Source of the DNA: Ochromonas danica | Lineage: Eukaryota > Sar > Chrysophyceae > Chromulinales > Chromulinaceae | Reading direction: 5' to 3' | DNA: 64,000 nt | Assembly: GCA_015146655.1 (NCBI GenBank) | Contig: VKHL01000030.1 | Coordinates: forward strand, 1-64,000 | Shown here: positions 1 to 11,342 of the stretch, piece by piece | Layout of the letters: each line of letters starts with the position of its first letter | Position numbering within the stretch: position 1 is the stretch's first letter | Notes under the pieces: model-generated | The model's input: only the letters and a program-made list of their open reading frames with translations | What the model was told of the DNA's origin: nothing | Database searches by the model: none | Made by a program: the position numbers and the translations under genes

Positions 1-371
1 CAATCTCGATGGCTGGAATTGGACTTCGACCTCACACTTCAAAGAATTCAGCCACGGAAGTGGGCATATGCCCAATGCCATGCTCCCCAGATTTTGGTCG
101 ATATATCATCAGCCACAACAAAACACCCCCACATATGCTATATCATTGGAAAGCTTCAGAACATTATCTATTGATTGATAATGTTGTGGAAGCAAGAATC
201 GACACCAAACTGGTGAAAATGGGTTTTAAAGTCAACTTTGCTGAAAAGCAAAGTCGCAAAAAACCCGTTGGGGTGACGGATTTTTTGACGAAACGGATGT
301 GGAACATGTCGTCTCATCACATCAACTGAGCAGTTTGGAGTCAGCACTTCCATCATATTTCTTTATATCGA
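1..371. other. Left edge, no supported gene
   Basis: I see no recognisable coding region here. An open frame of about 106 codons on the plus strand lacks family features and its composition resembles intergenic DNA. The last part is probably the promoter and 5' UTR of the Crinkler-like gene that begins at 372. Confidence 0.4.
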
Positions 372-2313
372 ATGTCTGGTTTACCTGTAGTTTCATTGGA
401 CGAGGAGATTCAGTTCCTCAAGTCTGTTGTCATTCCATCTTTTGCTCCAAGGTTGAAGTTCGGTTTCGACGAAGAGAAAAGATCAGAATGGATGAAACTC
501 AAGGCGGAGAGATATTTAACTAAAGAGAAGGCAGATGAGTTCATGGATATATTCAGTACTATTTCTACTTTGGAGAAGGCTGAGGAGAAGCTGTTGCTGT
601 TGGAAGCAAAACAAGAAAGGCAGCAACATTCTGCAGCTGGAGGTAAATTCTAATTAGATTAATGTATAGTGCTGTCAATGTTCCTGAATTTTATTTCCAT
701 GTCTGATTTTCGAATTTCTATTAGGACCTGTGCCTCCACCACCTCCACCACCACAAATTGAAAAGTTATACGAGCCGAGCGTTGCACCGTCAAGTGTCAA
801 GTCTGAAGACATAAAAGACAATCAGCTCGATGACGCGTATTACTCTCCGTGTGCTAATATATTCTCGTTGATTGCACATCGCCTTGCTTATCAAATCCTC
901 CCAAATGTCCAAAGTGATCGATTGATGGATCAAATCAAAATGACTCTCTCAGATTTGAAGGTTGCCATGGTTGGCAGCGATCCGCTCGGATACTGCAGTC
1001 AGAAACATATGAAGGAGGAAGGCATAACGTCATTGTTTGCTGCCAACATCTCCAGATGCTTCTCCGAGTTCTGTCGCTTGAAGGGACTGGGCAAGGAAAT
1101 GGAAGACCGCGTGTCCATAATGCACCAGAGCATGTTGAACACGAAAGCTGGCAAGGGGGGCATGGACATCGGTTTATTCTATCGTTTTTTGCAGACGGAC
1201 AAGGAGTTTGTTCATCGCGGCTCCACGGCTCTTTTTCCTCTTCTGTTCATAGAATTCACCAAGACAGCAACCATGAGCATCGACAAGAAACTTCCACAGG
1301 CCGCTCTGTACGCCAATCACTTGTTTAGACTGATGGACTTTGATAAGTTTCTGACTTGGGTGCCGCTGCTCGGCATCGTGATGTCCGAGAATGAGATGCT
1401 GTTCAGATTGTACTCACCTTCTGTGGTGGAGAACAAATGGAAGATAGCGGAGGTCGACGTCATGAGATGCGCGGTGTCTACTAAGAGTATTGAGAGACTC
1501 TTGCATATTATGGTGGAATGGACGGTGCAATGTACACAGTTTCTGTGCTCACCAACCGCAGCGTCGCCGATGAAGAATGATCACTTGCTTCTCCGCAAAC
1601 ACTGCAACGTGGTTATGTTGGGCAAGAAGATCTTCAAATCCTTCGACTACAGAGAAATTTCACAGCGATCGTATGTCCACGCGACTCATCGTCGTGATTC
1701 AGTGCACTACCACAAGAGCGACCTCGCAGGCATGGAGCTGGTTGTGGACTGGACTTCGGACAGCAACCCACAGGACAGCCTGCAGATCATCAGCTACGAC
1801 TTGGTGCCCGGTGTCCACTACCCTTCCATCGTGGGTCACTTGATTCTGGTGATGAGAAAGATGGCTCAGTTGCACTCAGAGGGCATCGTGCACGGTGATC
1901 TTCGCTTCTCCAACATCGTGTTCTCCGATGCGAGTGACGCAACGGTGGCAAGCACCATCATCGACTTCGACCACAGCGGACTCGCCGACGAGAAGATCTA
2001 TCCGCCGCGATTCAACCCCGACATCACCGACGGATTTCGACATGCAGGGGCGCGCGCGAACGAATTTCTCCGCCCGGAACACGACATCGCTGCGCTCCAG
2101 TGGATGTGCGCGCAATATCGCCCTAAGAATGTTGATCTGAGAGAAACGTGGTCGTCGTGCGTGAGTGAGCTGGTGGACGGTATACTGGGTGTCGCTGACC
2201 GCCTTGCAGCGCACCAATTCGAAGCGCTGGAGCCGGTGGACAAGAGCATGGTGGTCAGCGTGGGCATCAGAGGGACCGGCAGTCCGGACACCAAGCGAAC
2301 TCACTACACATAA
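372..2313 (+). CDS. Crinkler-like protein with C-terminal kinase-like domain
   Basis: Two exons, 372..642 and 725..2313, joined by an 82-nt intron, give about 619 residues. The first 90 residues are charged and helical and are followed by a proline run (about residues 93-100). The middle part contains LFPLLFIEFTK and a KxPQAALYA segment, which resemble the PD-(D/E)xK-like nuclease module found before the kinase in many Crinklers; that assignment is tentative. The C-terminal third has a kinase catalytic loop HGDLRFSN and a metal-binding IDFDHSG, followed by YPPRFNPDITDGFRH and EHDIAAL, the signature of the Crinkler/CR-type kinase fold. Known members are secreted or intracellular effectors, or proteins of conflict systems in oomycetes, chytrids and free-living protists. 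No signal peptide is visible. The second exon becomes clearly more GC-rich towards its 3' end than neighbouring genes. It lies tail to tail with a truncated helicase gene. Exact role unknown. Confidence 0.7.
643..724 (+). other. Intron of Crinkler-like gene
   Basis: A GT-AG intron of 82 nt, ending TTCTATTAG, keeps the frame from Ala-Ala-Gly into Gly-Pro-Val. It is representative of the intron style of this genome. Confidence 0.7.
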
Positions 2314-2480
2314 CTTATTAGACGTGTCGCTCTCTTTGGTTGTTGTTGGACTGTTGTTGTTTTATGATATGATTGGTGTAACTTTTTAAAATGAAATGGG
2401 ATATTTGCTTTTTGTTTGTGGTGGCTTTCGTTTTTGCAATACAATGCAATGATGAAGCGCTTTTAGGTGGGGACTTCTTG

Positions 2481-3296
2481 TCAGATCGTACCTGTATGAT
2501 TGACTATTTGGTCTCCGACTTCAATGAGAGTGCTCATCTTCCCTGTGCCAGGCTACAAACCAAAATCATGATAATGTTAGAAAAGCAGCATAGAATGATA
2601 GTGCAGGAAGAAGAAGGAAGTGTCTCACAGGTCCATGGATGATACCAAGTAAAGGAGAATCTAAACAAAGTGCAATTGCTTCTTGTTGGGAAAGCTTTAG
2701 GTGGAATGAGATAGGACAAATCGTCTCTCACTGTGCTTGAAGAGAAGCGCAGCGGGACTCGAGGCTTTCTTCCCAGCCAACTGGTCCAGTGCCTGCATCA
2801 TCTTCTCATGAGTCTTCTCTGAGGACCGTTTGTCTAGTCGTAGTCCTTGTCCTCCTAGACCTTCTTCAACCTCATCAACAATAATCTCTATAGTGTACTG
2901 AGAGATCTTTCGAACTACCCCATAAACCTCTGCCTCGTCATCCTCTTCCTCATCCTCTCCTTCTTTCATATTACCATTCTTCTCGTTCTTATTATTCTTC
3001 TTATTATTATTCCTATGACTATTAGAGAGAGAGACTTCATCTCCTACTTTAAATCCACTAGGTAAAGGAACTTTCCCAGTCTTTTGTAAAGTAATGGCAG
3101 ATCGTCCAAAGAGAGCATTGCTAATAGCCACTACTTCCAGAGAGAGAAGAGATAGTCCCTCCACTTCACACACTTTGGCAGAAAGTGAAAAGATACGATC
3201 TTTCAGTTGATGACCTTCTTCTTCAAGTTCTAAGTTAAGTAATTCCTTTTGCTCTTTAATCCACTGTATTAGATTATCCTCTTGAAGACTCGTCAT
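2481..3296 (-). pseudogene. Truncated IGHMBP2/SMUBP2-like helicase
   Basis: Read on the minus strand from 3296, the first 199 codons match the N-terminal part of UPF1-like SF1 helicases of the IGHMBP2 (SMUBP-2) family: a coiled N-terminus, an ALFGRSAITLQKTGKVPLP segment, a beta-barrel stretch with GDEVSL and GVVRKIS, and an RLDKRSSEKTHEKMMQAL segment. The frame then closes at 2697. One base out of frame, at 2695 and below, the homology resumes with LSQQEAIALCLDS and IIHGP, which runs over a 76-nt intron (2628..2553) into PGTGK, the Walker A motif. It stops again at 2481 after only 15 more codons. All later helicase motifs are absent, and the sequence meets the 3' end of the Crinkler-like gene instead. 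In Walker A the usual Thr after Lys is Met. A full family member is 600-1000 residues. This is a host gene that has lost its C-terminal two thirds and carries a one-base frame change, or a misassembly. Confidence 0.7.
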
Positions 3297-3626
3297 TCGA
3301 ATCCTATAGAGAGATAGAGAGAAAGGGAGAGATAGACAGAGGGTGAGATAGAGAAGATGGTATTAATTCTACTGCCTTACTCTCTATTGATCAAAGATGC
3401 CCAGACCAATTTTCTTGTTTTTTGTTTGAGATGAAGGTGTCGGAACTTATTAAGTTAATGAAAGGCTAAAATGCCAGAATCTGGGTCCTACCTGACCCTC
3501 TGCTGCTGATCCATCTCAACATTTGAAACAAGTATAGTTCATCTATAGTTACCCTCAGCAGTTTGGCTAACAGCAGTTTTCTAGCACTACCGTTGACAGA
3601 CACACAGAGAGAGAGAAATATAGTAG

Positions 3627-6600
3627 ATGGGAAACAGTGTGACCAAAAAGTTTGATGTTCCTAAAGAACATACCGCCACAGCAGGTCATTTGCAATTATG
3701 GAAGATCTGGCCTGGGAAAAGCAAAGATTCATCTGGACAGGCTGTCTCGATTTGGGTCTTTGATAAAGCAGAATTACCTAAACGTAAGACTACCACAGGA
3801 ACCACACCTTATACTGATAAAGTAGTGGTAGAACAAATTTATCAGATAATGAGAAAAGATATGATGACAATCAAAGAAATGCATCCCTCAGCTAGTGTCT
3901 TGAATAGTCTAGAGGTCAGCCCCCCTTCCATGTTATCAATATTACCTCTAACCTTAATCTCTCTATTAGGTCATCGAAGACTCTAAGTCCACCTTAGTCT
4001 TCACCACAGAGAGAATTGTCTGTTCTCTGGCTGATCTTTTGGGAGAGTTTGAACAAGTCCCTGGTGGACATGCTATACATTCTGATTTCTTTGATCAAAA
4101 TGGACTATTCTCAGAAATAGAGATTTCTCGAGCTTTTCTTTTACTTTCTCAAGGCATTCAATACCTTCACAATGTACAACGAAGACTTCATCTTAATATC
4201 TCTCCTGAGAGTGTAGTTATTACTGCAGCAGGTTGTTGGAAACTTTGTGGTTTTGGATTTAGCTTAGATTTTGCTCAAGGAGACTTACAACGAATAGCTT
4301 CCCCTTATTTCTTGAAGAGCAATAACAAAGAAGTGAGATTGGAACCAGATCTTCGATTTTGTGCTCCTGAATGTACAGATGGAGGGTTTAATCCGCCTGG
4401 AACTCGTTTTCTTACACCTGCTAGTGATGCTTTCTCTTTGGGTTTGATGTTCTATGAAGTGTACCGATACAATCTCAGAATGTCTCCTCATGATCGCTTT
4501 TCTTATCGTCCCACTGTCCCTATTTCAGGAAATGATGCCAACCAACACATTATGGCGTTGGATACCTTGCGATCAGCTGATTATTCTTTCCTTCCAAATG
4601 GCATTGACTCTGTCATTGGTGGTCTGCTGCAGATGAATGTGCAAGTTCGTTCAACCATAACAGATGTTGTGAATAATCCCTTCTTTGCTATGGGAGCACA
4701 GGCTGTTATCAACACATTGGAAAGTATTCACTCCAAAGATATTGGTACTCAGTCATCTCAACTCATTTCTCTTGAGAAGCAAATTGCCGACTTCCCCATT
4801 CGAGTTTTGAAATTTATTGTCTTGCCGACTGTGGGTCAACTGTGTTTATCTCAGCCAGCATTGTGGGAGTTCTCACTACCATTGCACGAGACTCTTTCAA
4901 AAGCAATGACCATTGACCAATACAAGCCTATTGCTGCACCATATATAGCTGCGGGTTTGGCAGTCACAACTCCTCCTGAAACAGTGCAATCATTCCTTTG
5001 GCATATCAAGTTCATTGCCAACACTTTCGACACAATATTCTTTCAGACTCATGCAACCAACCTCTTTTGTACTGCCTTAGACAGAGCCAATAATTTCCTA
5101 CAGGTAAGATGATCTTCGCCTAGTGAGACTCACCGGCTGTTTTGCTGATGTCTTGGTGGATCATAATATCGTTATTAGAATACTGCGTTTGAAACATTAT
5201 GGGACAATGAGCTGATTGTTAAATTTGACGGACCCCCTTTAGCTGACAAGCTCATTCCCGAACTATGCAAAGAAGCGTGCAAGAATCCTGATCCCAACAC
5301 CAAGATCCAGGCCCTCTTTGTCATGTCTCTCTTCACTCACAAACTTGATCAGAAGTATATCGCTGCAAATATTCTTCCTTCTCTCAAGTACATCACGGAT
5401 AATGATCGCACACCCATGGTTGCTATGCATGTTGTTGGTTGTTATGAAACTATCGCTGATGCTCTGGGAGCTGAGTACATTGCTTCCTTTGTGTTGCCTT
5501 CGGTCTTGCCTATGTTGGTAGAAAAGACCATGAGCAAAGCACAATTTGAAACAGTCGTCGATTTAGTAAAATCGTTATTGCGTCGTATCACAGACATTCG
5601 TACCAAGGAGCTTGCTATGGAATCCATTTCCTTCGCCGAAAACGCTCATAAGAACCAGATCGATCCATTTGGACAAGCGAAATCTATGCTTATGCTCACC
5701 CGCAGTGCCAACAAGAACGGAGGCCATGCTTCTTCCAACGAGCCACATTGGACCCCTTCTGTCCTGCCACCAGCCCCATCTGGACCCCCTCCCCCACCTC
5801 CACCTGGCTCAGCTCCTCCCCCACCTCCATCAGGTCCTCCCCCACCTCTGCCGCCGGGGGCCCCTCCAGTTACCTCTCCTCCACAATCTCTTCCTGTCCC
5901 ATCCCCATCAGCGGCCTTTGCTGCGGGTAATGCAGCCTTTTATAACGCAATGGCGAAGTCCGCCGCTCCTGTTGCTCCACAGTCCACCTTCACGAGCGCT
6001 TTTGCTGCGAACCAAGCAGCTGCTTCTACTGCTGCTTCTACTGCTGCCACGATAACCCCTCCGGTTCCGCCAATCCCATCCGCTGCCGTGAACACATCAT
6101 CTGTTCCATCAGTACCAAACAGTGCCGCCACTACTGCCGCCTCAACCTCTTCAATGGCTGCTAGCCCTGCAACCTCTAATAGTACTGCATCTTCTTCCAC
6201 TACTACCCCTGCAAAGGCCAAATCCTCTTCTTGGTTTTCATTCAAATCAAAAGAGAAAGAGAAGGAAACTATCTATGAGCCTCCGGCAGTCCCTTCTGCT
6301 GATTTTACTGGCGGACAAAGTTCTTCTGCTTCAATTGACATGGATGATTTTATGAGCTCTTTCGCATCTAAAGCTGCCACTGGAGTTGCTGCCTCACCTG
6401 CACCGCCATCACTCCCAGTTTCGATGTCTGGTCAGTCTTCAAGCTCGACAGGGAACAAAAGCTCCTCACTCGGCGCTGCCAATACGATCGGGGGCAGTTA
6501 TGGATCAATATCTACAGTCAACAAGACTATCGCAACTAATGGATCTGCGCCATCACCCGCCTTGAGCCTTGAGGAACAGCTGCGCCAAACACAAGAGCAG

Positions 6601-7383
6601 ATCTCCAAACTGACTTCCGCACTAGGTAGTAATCAAGCTGGACAGAGTTTTCCCTCTTCTGCCGTACACAACAGTTCGTCGGCTCCATTTGGTTCAACAA
6701 ATTCCAGCCAGGCAACATCGTCAGTCCCAGGATCGAGTTATGGTGCTGCAATGGGAGCTGCCAAGTATCCCGCCGCCGGAGCTGCTCCTTCAGGCTATGT
6801 TGCACCAACAATGCCTGTCATGACCAGTGGAGGCTATTCCGCGCCAACACCTCCTACGGGTGCTTATTATGGTTCTCAACCAAATGTCTCGAGTGGTGGG
6901 TATAACGCACCAGGAAATATGGCAGGATTTGGAAATATGATGTCGTCCAATTCTGCCAACAGTGCAACAACGGCATATAGGCCACCTGTCGTGGGATCTC
7001 CATATGGAAGTGCTGGAGTGCCTGCTGCAGCCGCAGTAGGAGCAATGGGCCCTTACTCAGGAGGCATGAGTGGATTTGGTAGTGCACCCAACCCTGCAGG
7101 TTCGACAGGTTATGGTGGAGTAGCTGGCGGAGGAGCGTATCCTCCTCCAGTCGTAAATCCTGGAGGTGCTCAGGGATATCAAGCTCCTGCTTATGGGTAT
7201 GCGGCGCAACCGCTTCCACCCGCTATCCAAGGTCGTGTGGGTGCTTACCCTGGACAAGCCCCGAACAGTGGCTATATGCCTCCAATGCCTGCTGCACAAG
7301 GCAATCAAACTTTCCCAGCCCAAAGTAATCAGACCAGAAGCAATACCAATAATATTAATAATGCTTTCGACTTCTTGAGTTAA
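3627..7383 (+). CDS. SCYL2: SCY1-like pseudokinase 2 (SCYL2/CVAK104)
   Basis: Three exons (3627..3914, 3970..5103, 5179..7383; introns of 55 and 75 nt) encode about 1208 residues. The N-terminal kinase-like domain has the SCYL-type beta-3 strand VSIWVFDKAEL. The catalytic loop reads HLNISPESV instead of HRD, and the metal site reads GFGFSLDF, so it should be catalytically weak or dead, as in the family. A HEAT-like helical region follows (about residues 380-570), including KIQALFVMSLFTHKLD. The last 600 residues are low complexity: proline runs, Ala/Ser-rich blocks, then Gly/Tyr/Pro-rich repeats, ending in NNAFDFLS, a likely adaptor or clathrin contact. SCYL2 proteins act in clathrin-coated vesicle traffic between endosomes and trans-Golgi. 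The tail is much longer than in animals. The first ATG with a good upstream region is used as start. Confidence 0.85.
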
Positions 7384-7427
7384 ACTTAAGACAACATCGA
7401 GGAAGCAGTGTTCTGTGAAATAGCTGA

Positions 7428-7820
7428 TGTTACAACCTAGATGACAGTTATATTCTCTTTTATCAATTAAATACTCTGGATGACAACTCTGTCTTCAACA
7501 TAACCATCAATGGGTGTAAAGGTACCCTTCAACGGGTCCAAAGTAATCAGCTAATTAATCTAAATCCGAAGGATTGTGCACGCATCACGAGCTTGTTCAA
7601 ATCTGTTTCTTGTTCAATATAATCTAAAATCTTCTTTCGAACTTCCATCAAAGAGTTGGTGGACAATAGATTGAAACATACAATTTCCATCACTTGCCAT
7701 TCAAATAACTTTCTCTAATAATTCAGTGATGAAAGGAAGATCAAAGTCATTAGAAGTGCCTTTCTTAGGCTTCTTCTTCTTCTCTAATGAGTTGTTTCTA
7801 TTTTTCATCACCATGACGAT
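7428..7820 (-). pseudogene. Relic of an OTUD3-like gene
   Basis: The stretch 7605..7815 is clearly similar to the 5' coding part of the intact OTU gene at 15663..15910, sharing long identical runs but with two small deletions and substitutions. The segment 7428..7455 matches the sequence at and just beyond the 3' end of that gene (about 14846). The central part, including the catalytic Cys and His regions, is missing. It is the remnant of an OTU copy left of the first SQPS/RCC1 gene, showing that the array once held more units. Confidence 0.75.
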
Positions 7821-8222
7821 GACAACACACAACATACAACAAACCCAAAAGGTTCATTCATTCCAGCATAGTCTATACACCATGGTTGTATATTCCAGCC
7901 AAGATGACAGCTGGGAAGACAAGAGTCAATATAAGGGACCAAGCAGGTCTTAACATGTCGATGTCGGGTTGGGGCAAACAACGGACGTCTTCAATTTGGA
8001 GAGTTATAAATCATTATTTGTTACTTCCTTAGCTAATGTGTTGCGTTGATCTGACGAACTACAAGAACAACGATGAGAAAGAAGAGGTGAACGAACAGTT
8101 GAGAGAAGTTCTTCAAAACAAAAGAGTAAAAGACAAAAAGAGACAAAATTATTTGTCATATTTCTTGGTGTGTATCAAGTATAGTCATAGTCGTTGTCTG
8201 TCTCTGGTAGACCTTAAATATC

Positions 8223-10517
8223 ATGAAAATGAGAGTGTTCACAGTTTTACCACTTCTCTTGGCTTTGGTATGGGGACATGAAGTCCTTGCAGAGAGAGTC
8301 AACAACTTCACTTCCCCAGATGTCCATATCTCTGGCATTGGACACAATCGCTTCTCGACACAGGAGACTCTGGGCACTTCCTCAGTCACCTTAACAGCTG
8401 ACCAGTGGACTGTGTGTCCATCTTACTCCACTTCCAATACCGAATCTGCTTCTACGAATGTCTACCTTTGTTCATTCATTCTTTGCCCAGGAGAGGTAAT
8501 TACCATTAACCTTTGCCAAGCAACTTCTTGTAGTGGGGACACCTACATTCGCCTCAAAGACAGCAATGGCAACCAGTACACTGCAGCAGATGATGGTTGT
8601 GGACTCTGCTCCGTGCTTACCAACTATAATCCTTCCTTATCAAGTTGTACCACAATGGAAATATGGCAAGGGTGCTACAGTAGCAATTCTTGTGGAGGAG
8701 AGTCTGCTATTTACATGTCTATCAATACGGCGTCCCCTACAATTATGCCTACCATAGCTCCAACCCAATCACCCACAATATCTCCGACACCGCTTCCAAG
8801 TTCCAGACCCTCTGGGAAACCAAGCTCTCAGCCTACCTCTCAGCCGAGCAGACAACCATCGTCGCAGCCCAGTCCTCAACCAACATCGAGTCCAACCAAC
8901 CCAACTTCGGCGCCTTCCAGCCAACCCTCGCTCCGTCCTTCGAGTCGGCCCTCTGCCCAGCCTTCGTCTTTCCCCACCGTGGATATAAGCAGCTTGGGAG
9001 AGATGCTTCGATCTTCTCCAAGCTACCATCCAAGAAGCTTGAGTGGGATGGTGGCTTGGAATTTTTCTGGCAGTATGTGGTGGTGGGAAGGGGATGAGAA
9101 TCAGAAGCAGAAACAGAACGAGGATGGTTCGCTAACAGTGTTCAACGTGAGGTCGAAGCTGTGTGGGAGTTCATCGAATGTGTCTGAGTTGGAAGCGGAG
9201 ATGAACATGACGGCGGTGATCTCGAGCAAGAATGGGTATGTGGGTTTGCTGCGGGATGGTCGTTTCGCGGCGTGGGGATCGGAGGTGTCGATCTCAGGGT
9301 GGGAGCAACATGTGTCGTGTGGGGTTGAGAGTGTGGGTGGGAGTGTGAATATGAATGTGTTGGGTGGTGTGAGCTGGTGGGGTTTGGTGTGGTTGGTGAG
9401 CACGGATGCGTCGTTCGCAGGTGTGAACAAGACAGGAGGTGTGATATCGTTCGGAGCGGCAAGCCATGGCGGCGAGGTGTCGTCGTCTTGTGCATCTTAT
9501 ATGTCAAGCGGAGTGTTGGGGATCGCAGCTGCGTCGAGTGGCGCTTATGCGGCATGGAGAAGGGATGGGAAGGTGTGTAGCTGGGGCAATGCGTGGGCCG
9601 GAGGAGGCATCTCTTCGTGGCAGGATGGATCTCTGAAGGGTGTGGGAGGGAAGCACGTGAGGTTGAATGTGAGCGAGTTCCTTCATGATGTGAAGACGAT
9701 CGTGGCGTCGGAGGCAGCGTTCGCGGCGTTGCGAGGCAATGGGTATGTGGTGAGTTGGGGGAATTGTTACTATGGTGGGTGTGCTCCAGCGGATCTTCCT
9801 CGGTTATCGTGGTTGGTATCGGGTAGTCAAGTGTTTGTGGGAGTGAAGGCGGAAGGTCGAGGTCAGATCGTGGCGTGGGGTAAGTCGGATGTGGGTGGAG
9901 TAATTCCCGAGTCAGTGTCTGCCGCGTTGTATGAGGAGGAAGTGGTGTATATCAAGTGCAATCGCGGGTCGGTGTCAGTGTTGACCTCTGTAGGCGGTTT
10001 GTATTGTTGGGGTCGATCTAGCTATGGAGGGAACTGCAGTTCTGTTTCTTCTGCTTTCAAGAGCACGTCTGGAGAAGGAGAAGGAGTGGGAGATGGAGTC
10101 GGGGAGGTGAGATTGGTGAGCTCGGATCGAGCATTTGCCGCTTGGCGCGAAGGAGGTGAGGTGAGGGTGTGGGGAGACAGTGGGTATGGAGGCGAGATGT
10201 CTGAGGAGGAGAGGTTGTGGGCGTCGAGTGGAGTGCAGAAGGTGGTGTCTTCTCAAGGAGCGTTTGCAGCGTTGAGGCAGGATGGCAGTGTGTTATCTTG
10301 GGGTCATGGTGGGTATGGAGGAGACATGTCTTCCGTGTCGTGGTTGCTGGGAGGAGGTGTGGTGGAGTTGCATGGTGGCAAGCTGTCGTTTATGGCGGTG
10401 AGGTCGGATGGGTTGTTGGTGGGGTGGGGAAATAATGGTGTGTTTGTTGATGGCAGTTCAGTGAGTTCAGTATCAGCGTCAAGTGCATCTTCGATGAAGT
10501 GGGAAGATTTGATGTGA
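8223..10517 (+). CDS. Secreted SQPS-linker / RCC1-repeat protein, copy A
   Basis: Single exon, 764 residues. A clear signal peptide (MKMRVFTVLPLLLALVWG, cleavage near residue 23) precedes a Cys-rich beta-type domain (about residues 25-175, with ILCPGEVITINLCQATSC and DDGCGLCS). A short linker of SQPS/SQPT tetrapeptides follows (about 180-250). The C-terminal half holds at least seven RCC1/BLIP-II-like blade repeats of the form AFAALRxxGxVxSWGxxxYGG. No membrane anchor is visible at the end, so the product is probably secreted or held in the cell wall. Similar Ser-Gln-Pro linked proteins are abundant in stramenopiles, with unknown function. The 3' half has a strong excess of G over C on the coding strand. 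It is a near-identical paralogue of the gene at 11343; the two differ mainly in linker length. Confidence 0.85.
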   Translation: MKMRVFTVLPLLLALVWGHEVLAERVNNFTSPDVHISGIGHNRFSTQETLGTSSVTLTADQWTVCPSYSTSNTESASTNVYLCSFILCPGEVITINLCQATSCSGDTYIRLKDSNGNQYTAADDGCGLCSVLTNYNPSLSSCTTMEIWQGCYSSNSCGGESAIYMSINTASPTIMPTIAPTQSPTISPTPLPSSRPSGKPSSQPTSQPSRQPSSQPSPQPTSSPTNPTSAPSSQPSLRPSSRPSAQPSSFPTVDISSLGEMLRSSPSYHPRSLSGMVAWNFSGSMWWWEGDENQKQKQNEDGSLTVFNVRSKLCGSSSNVSELEAEMNMTAVISSKNGYVGLLRDGRFAAWGSEVSISGWEQHVSCGVESVGGSVNMNVLGGVSWWGLVWLVSTDASFAGVNKTGGVISFGAASHGGEVSSSCASYMSSGVLGIAAASSGAYAAWRRDGKVCSWGNAWAGGGISSWQDGSLKGVGGKHVRLNVSEFLHDVKTIVASEAAFAALRGNGYVVSWGNCYYGGCAPADLPRLSWLVSGSQVFVGVKAEGRGQIVAWGKSDVGGVIPESVSAALYEEEVVYIKCNRGSVSVLTSVGGLYCWGRSSYGGNCSSVSSAFKSTSGEGEGVGDGVGEVRLVSSDRAFAAWREGGEVRVWGDSGYGGEMSEEERLWASSGVQKVVSSQGAFAALRQDGSVLSWGHGGYGGDMSSVSWLLGGGVVELHGGKLSFMAVRSDGLLVGWGNNGVFVDGSSVSSVSASSASSMKWEDLM

Positions 10518-11342
10518 ATTTTGATTCACATGATTGGTAGGTTGTGTTAAGGGAGGTGCTTTCCTTATTCTAGTGACGTGAAGGATTTTCCACCTTTGAT
10601 GATGGCGTTGTTTCTTTATTTGGGTTTGAGATGTCCCTTGGTGTGTGGTTTTGTTTGTTTTCTCCTACCTAATGGAATTTTATAGATTGTGCTTCACTGG
10701 TTATGTGGGCGTGACGACGATCGTGAAGTTCTTAATAGGGCGTACTGTACATGACCTGATTTCAAATTTTGTAGCTTCCTCTTGTGTGAATCAACTTTAG
10801 AAATGATAGAAAACTACTCAAGACCTTCTTTGTCGTCTTTGGTATTAAAAATTGTTGCACGAAAAGACCATCGGTGGACGAAAACGTAAATACGGCTGGA
10901 AAACAAAGAAAATGGTCTTTGAAACCCCGGGAAACACTGAAAATGATTGTTAAAATTCGTTCACAAGAGAGTGTTTCGAGTTGACTTACTACTCTGGATC
11001 TACTATAAATATTATATTACTAGACTAGACTAGACTAGACTAGACTAGATTAGGTTACTAGTTACATGTACTGGGGACGAAAACAGATCAGATCTTGTCC
11101 GGATATTGAGGTCTTCAATTTGGAGAGTTATAACTCATATTTTACTACTTCCTGAGCTAATGTGTTGCGTTGATTTGAAGTAGAGAGAGATGACGACAAC
11201 AAGAACAGCTTGAATGAATGGATGCCTTAAGAGAAGTTCTTCAAAACAAAAGAGAAAAAGAGACAAAATTCTTTGTCACATTTCTTGGTGTGTATCAAGT
11301 ATAGTCATAGTCGTTGTCTGTCTCTGGTAGACCTTAAATATC
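10518..11342. other. Spacer between the two SQPS/RCC1 paralogues
   Basis: This spacer has no gene. Its left part (10518 to about 10845) is homologous to the sequence after copy B (14373 to about 14820). Its right part (about 11110..11342) is homologous to the region before copy A (about 7985..8222), with the last 75 bases almost identical. A TAGAC pentamer repeat lies at 11021..11050. The OTU gene that follows copy B is absent here. Confidence 0.7.
11021..11050. repeat. TAGAC pentanucleotide repeat
   Basis: Five perfect copies of TAGAC and one TAGAT variant follow one another. The tract lies at the junction between downstream sequence of copy A and the duplicated promoter of copy B. Confidence 0.9.

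Noticed and set aside
2391-2642. Small plus-strand frame with a signal-peptide-like start
   Set aside because: It lies antisense to the Walker A exon and intron of the truncated helicase gene, whose homology is much stronger.
9101-9555. Long antisense frames in the RCC1-repeat genes (also 12968..13410)
   Set aside because: They are shadows of the strongly G-skewed sense coding sequence, rich in Thr/His/Ser/Pro, with no family features.
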